Shown: positions 34,601 to 43,687, counted from the first letter of the stretch. The stretch: 64,000 nt of DNA from Burkholderiaceae bacterium (GCA_023954135.1 JAMLIN010000017.1:1-64000); one strand, 5' to 3'. The notes: generated by a model not told the origin, from the sequence alone. Numbers and translations: made by a program.

Positions 34601-35582
34601 CCGGCAGGCGTCCGTCATCGAGGCCGCGGTACCAGTCGACCAGCGTGCGCGGCGCCTGCGCCCGGTCATCCTCTCCGGGGCCGGCTCCCTGGCCGAGAAA
34701 AGGCCGCATGTCGAGAACCGCCGCGGCGATCCGACCGGTGATCCGTGGACGGACGGCCTGCGGGACGATGTCGAGCTCCCCGTCGAACCGACTGGCACCG
34801 GCGCTGCCGACGAGGTCCCGCAGCTCGATCCTGCCGGGCGCAACGCGCACTCGGCCCGCCAGGGCGCTCGCGCCGATTCCGGGCAGGTCCAGCGCGAGCA
34901 GACGGGCCGAGGCCTGCGCGTCGGGCGCGCCGATGCCGAACTCGAACTCGCCCGCGAAAGTCCTTCCATCCTGCGGGCCGGTGACCTCCAGCGCCCCGGC
35001 CAGCCGCAGGCTGGCACCGAGCACTTCGCCGAACGCCTCGACCGGCCAGGGCTCCCGCGCATCGGCCAGGGCGGCGAGCGCGCCGCCCTGGAGCTCCGCC
35101 CGCCAGGCCTGGCCCGCGATCATGCCGCTGGCCACCAGCTCGGTCGGACCTCCGACGGGCGCCCTGCCCTCGGCCCGCTCGACAGTGATGGCGATGGGCG
35201 TCCCGGCACCGGACGGGGCGTCGCCCTGCCATTCGATCCGGTCGGCCGAGAACCCCGTGACATGCGGCCAGCGTGCCGCCAGGCTCGCCAGCAGGCCCGC
35301 CCGCAGCTCGATCCGGGCGATCCGCAGCGTCCCGTCGGCCGCCTCGGGAGCCGGCCCGATCAGGACGTCCTCGAGGACCAGCACCGGTTCGGTCGACACG
35401 CGCAGGCGAACCGGCCCGGCCAGCGTGACCGGGCGTCCGGCGGTCTGCGCCAGCTCCCGCTCGAGCCGGCCGCGCCATCCCGGCTCGCGCCAGTCGAAAC
35501 CGATCGCGAGCACGGCGGCGAGGGCAAGCCCCATCGCGACCACCAGGCCGCCGGCGGCGAGAAGAGCGGCTCGGCGACGCAT
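31662..35582 (-). CDS. AsmA-like large envelope protein
   Basis: A 1306-residue protein with one N-terminal transmembrane anchor (LLAAGGLVVAMGLALAAVLA) followed by a long beta-rich periplasmic part. The start of the mature region, AQTAGRPVTLAGPVRLRVS, is the AsmA N-terminal domain, and the C-terminal region with ARLEIRALTPALSQAMRHGD and LRVRVLGKGEVDFNDASL-like strands fits the AsmA-like C domain. The final DYTIGPRAGDVFMTGLRLLG is also typical. Large AsmA relatives such as YhdP and TamB form lipid-transport bridges between membranes; that role is inferred. It stands 14 bp after a cardiolipin synthase, which fits an envelope-lipid task. Confidence 0.85.
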   Translation of the reverse strand: MRRRAALLAAGGLVVAMGLALAAVLAIGFDWREPGWRGRLERELAQTAGRPVTLAGPVRLRVSTEPVLVLEDVLIGPAPEAADGTLRIARIELRAGLLASLAARWPHVTGFSADRIEWQGDAPSGAGTPIAITVERAEGRAPVGGPTELVASGMIAGQAWRAELQGGALAALADAREPWPVEAFGEVLGASLRLAGALEVTGPQDGRTFAGEFEFGIGAPDAQASARLLALDLPGIGASALAGRVRVAPGRIELRDLVGSAGASRFDGELDIVPQAVRPRITGRIAAAVLDMRPFLGQGAGPGEDDRAQAPRTLVDWYRGLDDGRLPVGGLHLVDARIALAVERWIGMPADVGPASAEISLADGRLDAPLRAHVAGVDLGGELHAGVDAQDTIHAELALGTADTPLGGLARWLFGIEDLRGALGGFSMRLVARGASMREIVDTTELRLVMARGGLSYGHAPGQRPVAFELGSLAMSGGAGEPLRVEANGSLLDEPVELSLATDPPHRIVRSGASSLTLNAASRSLRLALDGRIAAGVAGAARDAADLTLQLDGGDARDLARWLGAEFAAAMPLALKARLRGIRERWRIEPLQASLGRHRLSGAVSYREGDDDTLTVRLETPLIDIDEIGRLFARASEDTGGLSLDIPILPARLDLTDLDLELRIGELSRSALSLRDLHFASSIREGYMSASPLSLTALGVPLAGALEVDLRGEVPAVNWWLAGSDVDAGGLLRRLGFGERIDAVFDSLGLYLAARGSRLGDLLDASTMTAEIAGGRVRLRDPGTGGAAGFDLATGSMVAAPGEPLRVAVSGRAGPDPVAVALQVASLRELVDAGRRIPVAVHAALGGARISLSGDVERPLGAGLRLAVDLAGERLDGWSALTGVDLPGWGPYALAGDVVIDGSGYRVEDARVSVGGSNAVGNVGLDTSRSPPRLTLRLDVPMLDVIDFTDTEWSPFAARAGDGRVPAAASGPGATLAEVGEQAAKAGDDLQQLLGAGTLARLGADVDVVIESLRAGDIQLGDARLRLSVADGRARFDPVEAAIGEGRARLVLDYAPLASGAVEAAIELMLERVDYGLLAHGVDSDTDMAGEINARLEIRALTPALSQAMRHGDGSLRFLLRPQRMRADVFDLWAGNLFVALVDRLDAQGGTTVNCAIGEFELADGVLQARRMLIDTTRVRVLGKGEVDFNDASLALRFDPWPKRAAFFSLATPIEVGGGFDDYTIGPRAGDVFMTGLRLLGSVVWVPVMKLAGARSPDDGADVCGESPFAGRADPQGADPAEEAAEGSPSFWPPLDPGGFELQGGP

Positions 35583-35596
35583 GGCCCGGGAGCCGC

Positions 35597-36901
35597 CTAG
35601 TAGCGCTCGCCGCTGAGCGAGACCGCCAGCCTCAGCAGCGCGAAGGTGAAGGAACGCAGCAGGCGCTGGTACCAGCGGCGGCGACGGTAGGTGTCGAGGG
35701 CGACCACGCTGCTGCCGGTGCGGATCGCGTGGTCGAGCCGCTCGCGCAGCTCGCCGGCGAACTGCGCATCGGCGATGAAGACGTTCGCCTCGCGCGCGAG
35801 GAGCAGCGAGAACGGATCGATGTTCGACGAACCCACCGTCGCATGGTCGTCGATGACCGCGACCTTGGCATGCAGGAAGCTGCTGCGGTATTCGTAGATC
35901 TCGATGCCGGCCGCGAGCAGCTCCCCGTACAGGGCCTGGGTCGCATAGTGCTGGAACCGGTACTCGACCCGCCCCTGCAGCAACAGGCGTACGCGCACGC
36001 CGCGCGCCGCGGCCAGGGTCAGAGCGCGCCTGAACCGGGTGCCGGGCAGGAAGTACGCATTCGCGATCAGGATGTCCTCGCGCGCCTGGGCGATCCGCCG
36101 CAGGTACCAGCGCTCGATCGTCCGGCGATGGCGGAAGTTGTCCCGGACCGCGAGCTGGGCGCGAATGGTGCCGACCGGGGTCACTTCGCTGCTGACCATG
36201 CGCGCCCGCGACCAGGCCTGCTGCAGCACGTCGCCGGTGCCCGCCTTGCCGCGCGCCGGCTCGCCGCCAGCCGGATCGAGTCCGTGGCGACCGCGATGCA
36301 GGGAGGTGTTGACCAGCTTGATCTCGTGCCAGAGCCGCTGCGCCGCCACGTTCACATGGGCGACCAGCGGTCCGCGCACCTGGACCGCGAAGTCGAGCCG
36401 GGGCGCGTCGAGCGGTCCGTGGTTCGGATCGACGTGGTCGTCGAGCAGGTTGATGCCGCCGACGAAGGCGAGCCGCGAATCGACGACCGCGAGCTTGCGG
36501 TGCAGCCGCCGCAGGCGGCGGCGGTCGAACATCAGCGCGTTGCGCTCGGGACGAAAGACCTCGACCCCCCCCGGGCAGGCCTCGAGCAGCGCGGCCACCT
36601 CGCCTTCGAAACGCCGGGTGCCGAAGCCGTCGACCGCCAGGTGAACGCGCACACCGCGCGCGAAGGCGGCGGCAAGGGCGCGCGCGACGCGCTGGCCGGA
36701 GGCGTCATCGTTGAGGATGTAGGTCTCGACGAAGACCGAGTCCCGCGCCGCGTCGATCGCCTCGACGAGCGCGGCGAAATAGGCGTCGCCCGATTCGAGC
36801 AGGATGACCTCGTGGCCGTCCTGCAGGCGGGTCTTGAGACTTCCGTAGAGCGGCAGCGTGACATGGACCGGCACGACATCCGGCCCGTCCGGACTGAGCA
36901 T
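35597..36901 (-). CDS. clsB: Cardiolipin synthase, phospholipase D family (ClsB-like)
   Basis: A 434-residue membrane-associated phosphatidyltransferase. Two HKD motifs are visible: HRKLAVVDS with His134, Lys136 and Asp141, followed by FVGGINLLDDH, and a second HAKVAVIDD followed by TVGSSNIDPFSL. The C-terminus ends in a hydrophobic segment (LRSFTFALLRLAVSLS). In enterobacteria ClsB is encoded next to the endonuclease-like YbhP, as here. The ATG at 36901 is directly abutted by a perfect inverted repeat, and no clear ribosome-binding site is present, so the true start may lie downstream. Confidence 0.9.
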   Translation of the reverse strand: MLSPDGPDVVPVHVTLPLYGSLKTRLQDGHEVILLESGDAYFAALVEAIDAARDSVFVETYILNDDASGQRVARALAAAFARGVRVHLAVDGFGTRRFEGEVAALLEACPGGVEVFRPERNALMFDRRRLRRLHRKLAVVDSRLAFVGGINLLDDHVDPNHGPLDAPRLDFAVQVRGPLVAHVNVAAQRLWHEIKLVNTSLHRGRHGLDPAGGEPARGKAGTGDVLQQAWSRARMVSSEVTPVGTIRAQLAVRDNFRHRRTIERWYLRRIAQAREDILIANAYFLPGTRFRRALTLAAARGVRVRLLLQGRVEYRFQHYATQALYGELLAAGIEIYEYRSSFLHAKVAVIDDHATVGSSNIDPFSLLLAREANVFIADAQFAGELRERLDHAIRTGSSVVALDTYRRRRWYQRLLRSFTFALLRLAVSLSGERY

Positions 36902-37021
36902 GTCAGTGGCGCCCGGCCGCCCGAAGCCACTGACGGCCTTGCAGGCCGCGGCGTTGCGACACGCAACGCCTCTTCGGTCCGTCCAGCCCCGCGCAGGCGG
37001 GCCTGGAGCCGCGGACCGAAG
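36902..37021. repeat. Three successive perfect inverted repeats in the clsB upstream gap
   Basis: GTCAGTGGC (36902-36910) with GCCACTGAC (36926-36934); GGCGTTGCG (36950-36958) with CGCAACGCC (36962-36970); CTTCGGTCCG (36972-36981) with CGGACCGAAG (37012-37021). The first ends at the base before the clsB start codon on the minus strand. The 157-bp gap contains nothing else recognisable. Confidence 0.75.
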
Positions 37022-37058
37022 CCCCCTCGGGTGGGAGTGAGCGTGGGGGTCGTTTCAT

Positions 37059-38060
37059 CTAGCTCCGCATTCCCAGGTCGGTCACCAGAGGGCTATGGTC
37101 CGACAGGCGAGCCCACTCGGGCCCGGCGAGAACCTGCGCGGCGCGCACCTCGAAGCCACGCTGGTAGATCCGGTCCATGCGCAGCCAGGGCACCAGCGCC
37201 GGATAGGTCCTGGCCGCCCGGACTCGCCGGGGCAGGCGCATCGCTTCCGGCTCCATCTCCAGACCGAGCCCGGCGAGCCGATCCCTGACGTAGTACATCA
37301 CCTGCTGGGTACGACGCGCCCGGCAGGCGTCGAACACTTCCTGGGCGCCCAGCGCCTCGCACAGGCGATCGGAGAGCTTGTTGCGCCAGTCGTTGAAGTC
37401 GCCGCCGATCAGCACCGGGGCGCTGCGCGGCACGAGGCGGTCGATCCATTCGATCAGCGCATCCACCTGGCGTTCGCGGCTGCGGGCGAAGAGCCCCAGG
37501 TGCACGACGAAGCAATGGGTCTCGAGACCGGCGATGTCGACGATGCAGTGCAGGACGCCGCGCTTTTCCAGGGCGTGGTCGGAGACATCGCGGTTCTCCC
37601 TGTGCAGGATCGGGAATCGCGACAGCAGCGCATTGCCATGGTGCCCGTGCAGATAGCTCGCGTTGTTGCCGTACGCGGTCTCGAAGACGTTCTTGAGGGA
37701 GGGAGAACGCGCCAGGAATACGTCCTGGGGTTCGCTCGGCCAGTAGGACTCGAAGCGGGTCGCGTGACGCGAGTTCCGACCCTGGACCTCCTGCAGGAAG
37801 ATCAGGTCGGCATCGAGCTCGTGCAGCCGTGCGCGCAGGTCGTGGATCACCGGAACCCGGCGCAATCCGAAGACGTCGCGCAACACACCCTTGTGGATGT
37901 TGTAGGTCGCCACCCGCAGGCGCCTGATCTCCCTGACCGGGGCGCCCGACGGCGTGCCGCCGGCGGTTTCGGGCCCGCCCTCGGTGGCCGGCTCTGACAG
38001 GGGTTCGGAGAAGATCCCGCCACCGCTGCGGTCGGCGGCGTCGATGGCGGCCTCAGTCAT
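37059..38060 (-). CDS. Endonuclease/exonuclease/phosphatase family protein (YbhP-like)
   Basis: A 333-residue EEP-fold protein. After an N-terminal Gly/Glu-rich stretch of about 50 residues, the core begins LRVATYNIHKGVLRDVFG, then LIFLQEVQGRNSRHA, ending in LIGGDFNDWRNKLSDRL and LSDHSPLVTDLG. These are the Asn, Glu, Asp/Asn and Asp-His metal and catalytic motifs of the EEP superfamily. The ATG at 38060 overlaps the nudB stop (ATGA). The pairing with a ClsB-like gene downstream matches the ybhP-ybhO arrangement, pointing to phospholipid or nucleotide phosphodiester chemistry; the substrate is unknown. Confidence 0.85.
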   Translation of the reverse strand: MTEAAIDAADRSGGGIFSEPLSEPATEGGPETAGGTPSGAPVREIRRLRVATYNIHKGVLRDVFGLRRVPVIHDLRARLHELDADLIFLQEVQGRNSRHATRFESYWPSEPQDVFLARSPSLKNVFETAYGNNASYLHGHHGNALLSRFPILHRENRDVSDHALEKRGVLHCIVDIAGLETHCFVVHLGLFARSRERQVDALIEWIDRLVPRSAPVLIGGDFNDWRNKLSDRLCEALGAQEVFDACRARRTQQVMYYVRDRLAGLGLEMEPEAMRLPRRVRAARTYPALVPWLRMDRIYQRGFEVRAAQVLAGPEWARLSDHSPLVTDLGMRS

Positions 38061-38509
38061 GGCCGCCCCCGTCCCGCCAGCCGTGCCGGGATCTCGCGGA
38101 TCGCGGCGATGTTCGTGGTCGAGAAGCACCGTTCGGCCGCCGCCCGCCAGTCGAGCCAGCAGCATCGCGTATGCTCGGCGGGCGCGAGGACGATCTCGCG
38201 CTCCCGGTCGAGTTCGAATCCGAATACATGCTCGGTATTGTGCGTCACGCCGGGCGCATACCGGGATCGCCAGTGCGGATAGATCGGATAGCGGTTGGTC
38301 CGGCCCCAGTCGGCGAGGTTCCCGTCGGCCTCGGCGAGGCCGGTTTCCTCGGCGAGCTCGCGCACGCAGATGGCCCGCAGATCGGGGTCGCCCGGCTCCC
38401 GGCTGCCGGTCACCGACTGCCAGAAACCGGGATGGTCGGCCCGTTCGAGAAGCAGCACCCGCGCCTGCACGGTGTAGACGACCACCAGCACCGACTCCGG
38501 GATCTTCAC
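38057..38509 (-). CDS. nudB: Dihydroneopterin triphosphate diphosphatase (Nudix)
   Basis: A 150-residue Nudix hydrolase that removes pyrophosphate from dihydroneopterin triphosphate in folate synthesis. The Nudix box runs from Gly35 through RELAEETGL; the first Glu position of the canonical box is Asp41 here (GSREPGD), a conservative change. Other NudB features are SVLVVVYT at the N-terminus and NTEHVFGFEL. It lies 13 bp after aspS, the usual betaproteobacterial order, and overlaps the next gene by four bases. Confidence 0.9.
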   Translation of the reverse strand: MKIPESVLVVVYTVQARVLLLERADHPGFWQSVTGSREPGDPDLRAICVRELAEETGLAEADGNLADWGRTNRYPIYPHWRSRYAPGVTHNTEHVFGFELDREREIVLAPAEHTRCCWLDWRAAAERCFSTTNIAAIREIPARLAGRGRP

Positions 38510-38522
38510 CGCCCCCTCCGGG

Positions 38523-40316
38523 TCAGGCTCCGGCGGCTGGCGCGCGCAGGCGGATGTGAAGCTCGCGCAACTGCTTCTCGTCGACCGGCGACGGCGCCTG
38601 GGTCAGCAGGCACTGGGCGCGTTGCGTCTTCGGAAAGGCGATCACGTCGCGGATCGATTCGGCGCCCGCCATCATGGTGACGATGCGGTCGAGCCCGAAC
38701 GCGATGCCGCCATGGGGCGGCGCGCCGTACTGCAACGCATCGAGCAGGAAGCCGAACTTGCTCGCCGCCTCTTCGGCATCGATCTTCAGGGCCCGGAAGA
38801 CCTTGCTCTGGACTTCGGCGCGGTGGATCCGGATCGACCCGCCGCCGATCTCCCAGCCATTGAGCACCATGTCGTAGGCCTGGGCAAGGCAACGCCCCGG
38901 ATTGCTGCCGAGCAGGTCTTCATGCCCCTCTTTCGGCGCGGTGAACGGATGATGGTTGGCCATCCAGCGCCCGCCTTCCTCATCGCGCTCGAACATCGGA
39001 AAGTCGACCACCCAGAGCGGCTTCCAGCCTGGCTCGAAGAGCCCGGTGCGCCGGCCGAACTCGGAATGGCCGATCTTGTTGCGCAGGGCGCCGATCGAAT
39101 CGTTGACCACCCGCGCGCTATCGGCCCCGAAGAAGATCAGGTCGCCGTTGCGGGCACCGGTGCGCGACAGCACGGCATCGATCGCCGTATCGTGCAGGTT
39201 CTTGACGATCGGCGACTGCAGGCCCTCGCGGCCCTTCGACGCGTCGTTCACCTTGATCCAGGCGAGACCCTTCGCTCCGTAGATGCCGACGAACTGGGTA
39301 TAGGCATCTATCTCGCTGCGCGACAGCTCGGCGCCGCCCGGCACGCGCAGTCCGACCACCCGGCCGGCCGGATCGTTGGCCGGCCCCGAGAAGACCTTGA
39401 AGGCGACGTCGCGCATGGCCTCGGTCAGGTCGGCGAACTGCATCTTCACCCGCAGGTCGGGCTTGTCCGAACCGTACAGGCGGATCGCCTCGGCGTGCGG
39501 CATGGTGGGGAACTGGCCGGGCAATTCGACCCCGATCGATTCGCGGAACACGACCCGGATCATCTCCTCGAAGATCGCCCGGACCTCGATCTCGCCGAGA
39601 AAGGACGTCTCGCAGTCGATCTGGGTGAACTCCGGCTGGCGATCGGCGCGCAGGTCTTCGTCGCGAAAGCACTTCACGATCTGGTAGTAGCGATCGAAGC
39701 CAGCCACCATCAGCATCTGCTTGAAGAGCTGCGGGGACTGCGGCAGCGCGAAGAACTCGCCCGAATGGACCCGCGACGGCACGAGGTAGTCGCGCGCGCC
39801 TTCGGGCGTGGAGCGCGTCAGCATCGGCGTCTCGACATCGATGAAGCCCAGCGCATCGAGGTAGCGGCGCACCGCCATCGTCACGCGATGGCGCAGGACG
39901 AGGTTCTGCTGCATCTGGGGGCGGCGCAGGTCGAGCACCCGATGGGTGAGCCGGGTGGTCTCCGAGAGATTCTCGTCGTCGAGCTGGAACGGCGGCGTCA
40001 CCGAAGGGTTGAGCACCTCGAGCCGGTGGCAGAGGATCTCGACCTCGCCGCTCGGCAGGTTCGGGTTCTCGGTTCCCTGCGGCCGACGCCGCACCAGGCC
40101 GTCGACCCGGATGCAGAATTCGTTGCGAAGGCTCTCGGCGACCCGGAACATCTCGGGGCGATCCGGATCGCAGACCACCTGGGCGAGCCCCTCACGGTCG
40201 CGCAGATCGATGAAGATCACCCCGCCATGGTCGCGGCGTCGATGGACCCACCCGCAGAGAGTCACGGTCTGGTCGAGATGTTCGGCCGACACCTTGCCGG
40301 CGTAGCTGGTGCGCAT
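38523..40316 (-). CDS. aspS: Aspartate--tRNA ligase
   Basis: A 597-residue bacterial-type class II synthetase. The OB-fold anticodon-binding domain begins at [19 protein letters not shown]; the catalytic domain contains motif 2 ([18 protein letters not shown]) and motif 3 ([13 protein letters not shown]), with the bacterial GAD insertion between. The ATG at 40316 matches the family start [10 protein letters not shown]; an upstream open stretch is not conserved. Whether it also charges tRNA-Asn cannot be read from the sequence. It lies between DUF502 and nudB in an operon order common to Burkholderiales. Confidence 0.97.
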   Translation of the reverse strand: MRTSYAGKVSAEHLDQTVTLCGWVHRRRDHGGVIFIDLRDREGLAQVVCDPDRPEMFRVAESLRNEFCIRVDGLVRRRPQGTENPNLPSGEVEILCHRLEVLNPSVTPPFQLDDENLSETTRLTHRVLDLRRPQMQQNLVLRHRVTMAVRRYLDALGFIDVETPMLTRSTPEGARDYLVPSRVHSGEFFALPQSPQLFKQMLMVAGFDRYYQIVKCFRDEDLRADRQPEFTQIDCETSFLGEIEVRAIFEEMIRVVFRESIGVELPGQFPTMPHAEAIRLYGSDKPDLRVKMQFADLTEAMRDVAFKVFSGPANDPAGRVVGLRVPGGAELSRSEIDAYTQFVGIYGAKGLAWIKVNDASKGREGLQSPIVKNLHDTAIDAVLSRTGARNGDLIFFGADSARVVNDSIGALRNKIGHSEFGRRTGLFEPGWKPLWVVDFPMFERDEEGGRWMANHHPFTAPKEGHEDLLGSNPGRCLAQAYDMVLNGWEIGGGSIRIHRAEVQSKVFRALKIDAEEAASKFGFLLDALQYGAPPHGGIAFGLDRIVTMMAGAESIRDVIAFPKTQRAQCLLTQAPSPVDEKQLRELHIRLRAPAAGA

Positions 40317-40374
40317 CGATTCGATACTCCGTCTGTTTCCCGTCGCCGCCCGCTCGCGCAGGCGGCCGATTGTT

Positions 40375-41043
40375 TCAGTTCCCGCCCGGCTCCACCTGCG
40401 GCGCCGACCCGATGACGCCCGGCCCGCCGACGGCGAGATCACGTGCCGGCGGCGCCAGGACGCCCATCGACACGACGTACTTCAGCGCCTCGTCGACACC
40501 CATCGACAGCTCGATGACCTGGTCGCGCGGCATCATCAGGAAGAAGCCCGAGGTCGGATTGGGCGTCGTCGGCACGTACACCGACACCATGTCGACCATG
40601 ATGCGCTCGCCGACCTCGTCGGCCGGCGTGCCGGTCTGGAAAGCGATCGTCCAGACCCCCTGGCGCGGATACTGCACCAGCAACACCTTGCGAAAGGCCT
40701 GCCCGCTGCCGGTCAGCAGGGTATCGCTGACCTGCTTGACGCTCGAATAGATCGAGCGGACCACCGGAATCCGCTGCAGCAGGCCTTCCCAGGCGCGCAC
40801 CAGGCGTTCGCCGATGAAATTGCGCGCCAGCACGCCGGTCACCAGGATGACCAGCAGGGTCAGGATGACGCCCAGGCCCGGAATCTGCCGGCCGAGCAGC
40901 GCGCGCGGATGCCATTCGTCCGGCAGCAGCGACAGGCTCTGGTCCATCGTCCCGATGATCAGGTTCAGCACCCAGACCGTGATCGCCAGCGGCGCCCAGA
41001 TCAGGAGACCGGCGATGAAGTACGAGCGCAGGGTCTGCATCAT
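40375..41043 (-). CDS. DUF502 membrane protein
   Basis: A 222-residue protein with two transmembrane segments (about 8-28 and 55-75), starting [21 protein letters not shown] and containing [14 protein letters not shown] and [20 protein letters not shown], the DUF502 signatures. The family is a conserved inner-membrane protein of unknown function, often next to aspS in betaproteobacteria. Start is either of two consecutive ATG codons at 41043 or 41040. It follows the FmdB-type gene by 42 bp. Confidence 0.9.
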   Translation of the reverse strand: MMQTLRSYFIAGLLIWAPLAITVWVLNLIIGTMDQSLSLLPDEWHPRALLGRQIPGLGVILTLLVILVTGVLARNFIGERLVRAWEGLLQRIPVVRSIYSSVKQVSDTLLTGSGQAFRKVLLVQYPRQGVWTIAFQTGTPADEVGERIMVDMVSVYVPTTPNPTSGFFLMMPRDQVIELSMGVDEALKYVVSMGVLAPPARDLAVGGPGVIGSAPQVEPGGN

Positions 41044-41085
41044 GGCCTTGGAGCGCCGGTCGGGTCGGGACGGACCGAGGGTCCG

Positions 41086-41451
41086 TCAGGAGGCCTTCGG
41101 AGCGTCGGCCCCCGCCGGCTTGCCGGCCGCCGGCCTGGCGGCGGTCGATTCCGCCGGGCTGCCGCCAGCGCCGGCCGAAGCCTGCCCGCCGCCCTCGCCC
41201 CCGGCACTGCCCGCGCCCTCGCCGCTCCCATTGCCGTTACCCTTGCCCGCGCCCGCTTCGCCGGCCTTGCCGCCGCGGAAATCGGTGACGTACCAGCCGG
41301 ATCCCTTCAGCTGGAAGGTCGGTGCGGTGACCATCCGGTGGAAGGCAGGCTGGTGGCACTGGGGGCAGTCCGAGAGCGGCGCGTCGGAGAACTTCTGCAG
41401 CACGTCCTTCTCGAAGCCACAGTCATTGCATCGATACGCATAGATCGGCAT
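41086..41451 (-). CDS. FmdB-family zinc ribbon protein
   Basis: A 121-residue protein with an N-terminal zinc ribbon: MPIYAYRCNDCG with Cys8 and Cys11, and CPQC with Cys29 and Cys32. The core is followed by WYVTDFRGGK and a long Gly/Ala-rich tail of about 60 residues, probably disordered. FmdB-type ribbons are putative regulators with unproven function. It is the first gene of the run to aspS and nudB, a typical betaproteobacterial arrangement. Confidence 0.9.
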   Translation of the reverse strand: MPIYAYRCNDCGFEKDVLQKFSDAPLSDCPQCHQPAFHRMVTAPTFQLKGSGWYVTDFRGGKAGEAGAGKGNGNGSGEGAGSAGGEGGGQASAGAGGSPAESTAARPAAGKPAGADAPKAS

Positions 41452-41490
41452 GTCGAACTCCAGAAGATCCCAGACCGGAGAAAACCTTTA

Positions 41491-41517
41491 ATTGTAGTCG
41501 ATGCCGGGAATTACAAT
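41491..41517. promoter_or_regulatory. Inverted repeat in the fmdB/DUF1415 divergent promoter region
   Basis: ATTGTA (41491-41496) and TACAAT (41512-41517) form an inverted repeat in an AT-rich spot between divergent genes. TACAAT reads as a -10-like box on each strand, so it could be a pair of back-to-back promoters or an operator. Confidence 0.35.
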
Positions 41518-41564
41518 GGGGCCCCGCGCCGGATCCCGGCGCACCGACCTGGCCGGACGGTCCG

Positions 41565-42140
41565 ATGGACGAGCCGACGAACGAGGACCGACAGCGCATC
41601 ATCGCCCATACCCGCGCCTGGGTCGACCGGGCGGTGATCGGCCTGAACCTCTGCCCCTTCGCCCGGGCGGCCCAGGCCGGCGGGCGGATTCGCTACGAGA
41701 TCAGCGCGGCCCGGGATCCGGGCGGGCTGCTCGACGACCTCGGCGCGGCGATCGCGGCGCTGGCCGCCGCCGATGCGCGGGAGATCGAGACGACCCTGCT
41801 GATCGCACCCTGGACCCTGGGCAACTTCCTCGACTTCAACGACTTCCTCGATCCGGCCGAGGCGCTGCTCGAGCGCATGGGCATGGCGGGCGAGTTGCAG
41901 ATCGCGAGCTTCCACCCAGACTACCGCTTCGTCGACACCGATCCGGACGACATCGGCAATGCGAGCAACCGCTCGCCCTACCCCATCCTGCATCTGCTGC
42001 GCGAATCGAGCATCGACCGGGCGGTCGCATCCGGCGCGGACGCCGAGACGATCGTGGCGCGCAATCTGAGGACCCTGGAGGAGCTCGGACCCCGGGGATG
42101 GGCACGGATAATGGCCGCCTGCCAGGCGGACGCAGGGTGA
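41565..42140 (+). CDS. DUF1415 family protein
   Basis: A 191-residue protein with DUF1415 signatures: TRAWVDRAVIGLNLCPFA near the N-terminus, FLDFNDFLDPAEALLE, and the strongly conserved IASFHPDYRFVDTDPDDIGN, then NRSPYPILHLLRE. The family is common in Proteobacteria and has no known function. It is a single gene divergent from the fmdB run and convergent with the DUF486 gene. Confidence 0.9.
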   Translation: MDEPTNEDRQRIIAHTRAWVDRAVIGLNLCPFARAAQAGGRIRYEISAARDPGGLLDDLGAAIAALAAADAREIETTLLIAPWTLGNFLDFNDFLDPAEALLERMGMAGELQIASFHPDYRFVDTDPDDIGNASNRSPYPILHLLRESSIDRAVASGADAETIVARNLRTLEELGPRGWARIMAACQADAG

Positions 42141-42159
42141 CGGCTACGCCTTGTCCTCC

Positions 42160-42510
42160 TCACATGAAGCGGCCGCGGAACATGAAATAGACCGCGCCGA
42201 CCAGGCACAGCCCCGCCCACAGGTAGTCGAGCTTCAGCGGCTCGCGCAGGTAGAACACCGAGAACGGGACGAACACCGCCAGGGTGATCGCCTCCTGGAG
42301 GATCTTCAGCTGGCCGACCGACATGACGGTATGGCCGATCCGGTTGGCCGGCACCTGGAACAGATACTCGAGCAGGGCGATGCCCCAGCTCGCCAGCGCC
42401 GCCACGATCCAGGGCTTGTGATTGAGCTCGCGCAAGTGCGCATACCAGGCGAACGTCATGAACACGTTGCTCGCACAGAGCAGCACGATGCTGAGGAGGT
42501 AGGGCCGCAA
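42160..42510 (-). CDS. DMT-superfamily small membrane protein (DUF486)
   Basis: A 116-residue protein with four transmembrane helices and the DUF486 pattern: CASNVFMTFAWYAHLREL, EYLFQVPANRIG and LKILQEAITLAVFVPFSVFY. The fold resembles one half of a drug/metabolite transporter, so it would need to oligomerise. Substrate is unknown. Confidence 0.9.
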   Translation of the reverse strand: MRPYLLSIVLLCASNVFMTFAWYAHLRELNHKPWIVAALASWGIALLEYLFQVPANRIGHTVMSVGQLKILQEAITLAVFVPFSVFYLREPLKLDYLWAGLCLVGAVYFMFRGRFM

Positions 42511-42616
42511 GATTCGACTCCGACACGATGGCCGACGCCAGGAGAGGCACGATGCGCGGAACGCGCGGATGCGAAGTATGCCCGCGCCCTGGGGTTTGCG
42601 CCGGCGCCCCGCGCGG

Positions 42617-43003
42617 TCAGGAGATCGTGGCGCCGCGTTCGGCCAGCAGCTCGCGCAGGATCGAGCGGTGGCAGCGGGCCTCGTCCTCGCAATAGCAGCC
42701 GACGGCGAAGTCCGCGTGCTGCGACAGGATGGCGAGCAGATCCAGCGAACGGCTCGCGTGCGGCTCCTTCATTTCCGCCCGGTACCGGCGGGCGAACCGC
42801 TTCCAGCCTTCCGCGTCCGGGGAGGCCTTGAGCAGGCCGATGGTTTCCTGGCTCGGGGCGACATCCGGAAACCAGACGTCGTACCAGTCATCCGAGGCGA
42901 AGCGGGATTTCGGGACGCCGCGCGGAGGCCGGCGCACCGTGCCGATCCGCGGTCCCTCGCCCGCTTCTCGAGGCGTGCCGAGCCGAACGATCCGGACTGC
43001 CAT
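42617..43003 (-). CDS. DUF488 family protein
   Basis: A 128-residue protein of the DUF488 family. Landmarks are IVRLGTPR near the N-terminus, WYDVWFPDVAPS, FARRYRAEM and a C-terminal CYCEDEARCHRSIL, where the Cys-rich CxCxxxxxCHR stretch is the family's most conserved part. Function is not established. It lies 48 bp after the carbonic anhydrase gene in the same direction. Confidence 0.9.
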   Translation of the reverse strand: MAVRIVRLGTPREAGEGPRIGTVRRPPRGVPKSRFASDDWYDVWFPDVAPSQETIGLLKASPDAEGWKRFARRYRAEMKEPHASRSLDLLAILSQHADFAVGCYCEDEARCHRSILRELLAERGATIS

Positions 43004-43051
43004 GATCGCCTCCGTTTGCGTCGCCCTGCTCCGTGCCCGACCCCGGGCCGC

Positions 43052-43687
43052 TCAGGCGCGGCCGGGAACGCCGTCGAAGAAGACGACCTCGCCGGTCTCC
43101 ACCGAGTATTCCGCGCCGACCACCAGCAGGCCGTCTTCGAGGATCAGCTCCTCGAGCACCTTCGACCCGTGCCGAAGGTGGTCCGCGGCGGCGCGGACGT
43201 TGGCGCGCACGGCGTGGTGGCGCAGGGCATGCGGATCCTCGGCCAGCGGCGTCTCGAGCAGCTCGGCGACCACGGGGCGGACGCGGTCGACGATCGAAGC
43301 CAGGTTGGGCGAGCCGGCGCCCCCCGGCCTGGCGAGCGCCTCGAGGGTCGCCTCGATCGCGCCGCACTGGGTGTGGCCGAGCACGACCACGAGCCGGACG
43401 CCGAAACGCTCGGCCGCGAACTCGACGCTGCCGATCTGCGACGGGGCGACGATGTTGCCCGCCACCCGGATCACGAACAGGTCGCCGAGCCCCTGGTCGA
43501 ACACGATCTCGGCCGGCACGCGGGCATCCGAGCAGCCGAGGATGATCGCGAACGGCCATTTCCGCTTGGTGAGCGTGTGGCGCCGGTTCAGCGACGACAG
43601 GTCGCCGGCGCCGCGCAGGTCGGCGACGAAACGCTCGTTGCCCTCGCGCAGGCGATCGAGGGCTTCGGGACCGGTGAGCTTGTTCAT
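43052..43687 (-). CDS. Beta-class carbonic anhydrase
   Basis: A 211-residue zinc enzyme interconverting carbon dioxide and bicarbonate. Zinc ligands are Cys52 and the Asp54/Arg56 dyad in ILGCSDARVPAEIVF, and His105 and Cys108 in LGHTQCGAIEATL. The RVAGNIV stretch is also conserved. Complete in length. It is followed by the DUF488 gene and preceded by a 2OG-Fe dioxygenase gene with a 62-bp gap. No signal peptide is present, so it is cytoplasmic. Confidence 0.93.
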   Translation of the reverse strand: MNKLTGPEALDRLREGNERFVADLRGAGDLSSLNRRHTLTKRKWPFAIILGCSDARVPAEIVFDQGLGDLFVIRVAGNIVAPSQIGSVEFAAERFGVRLVVVLGHTQCGAIEATLEALARPGGAGSPNLASIVDRVRPVVAELLETPLAEDPHALRHHAVRANVRAAADHLRHGSKVLEELILEDGLLVVGAEYSVETGEVVFFDGVPGRA

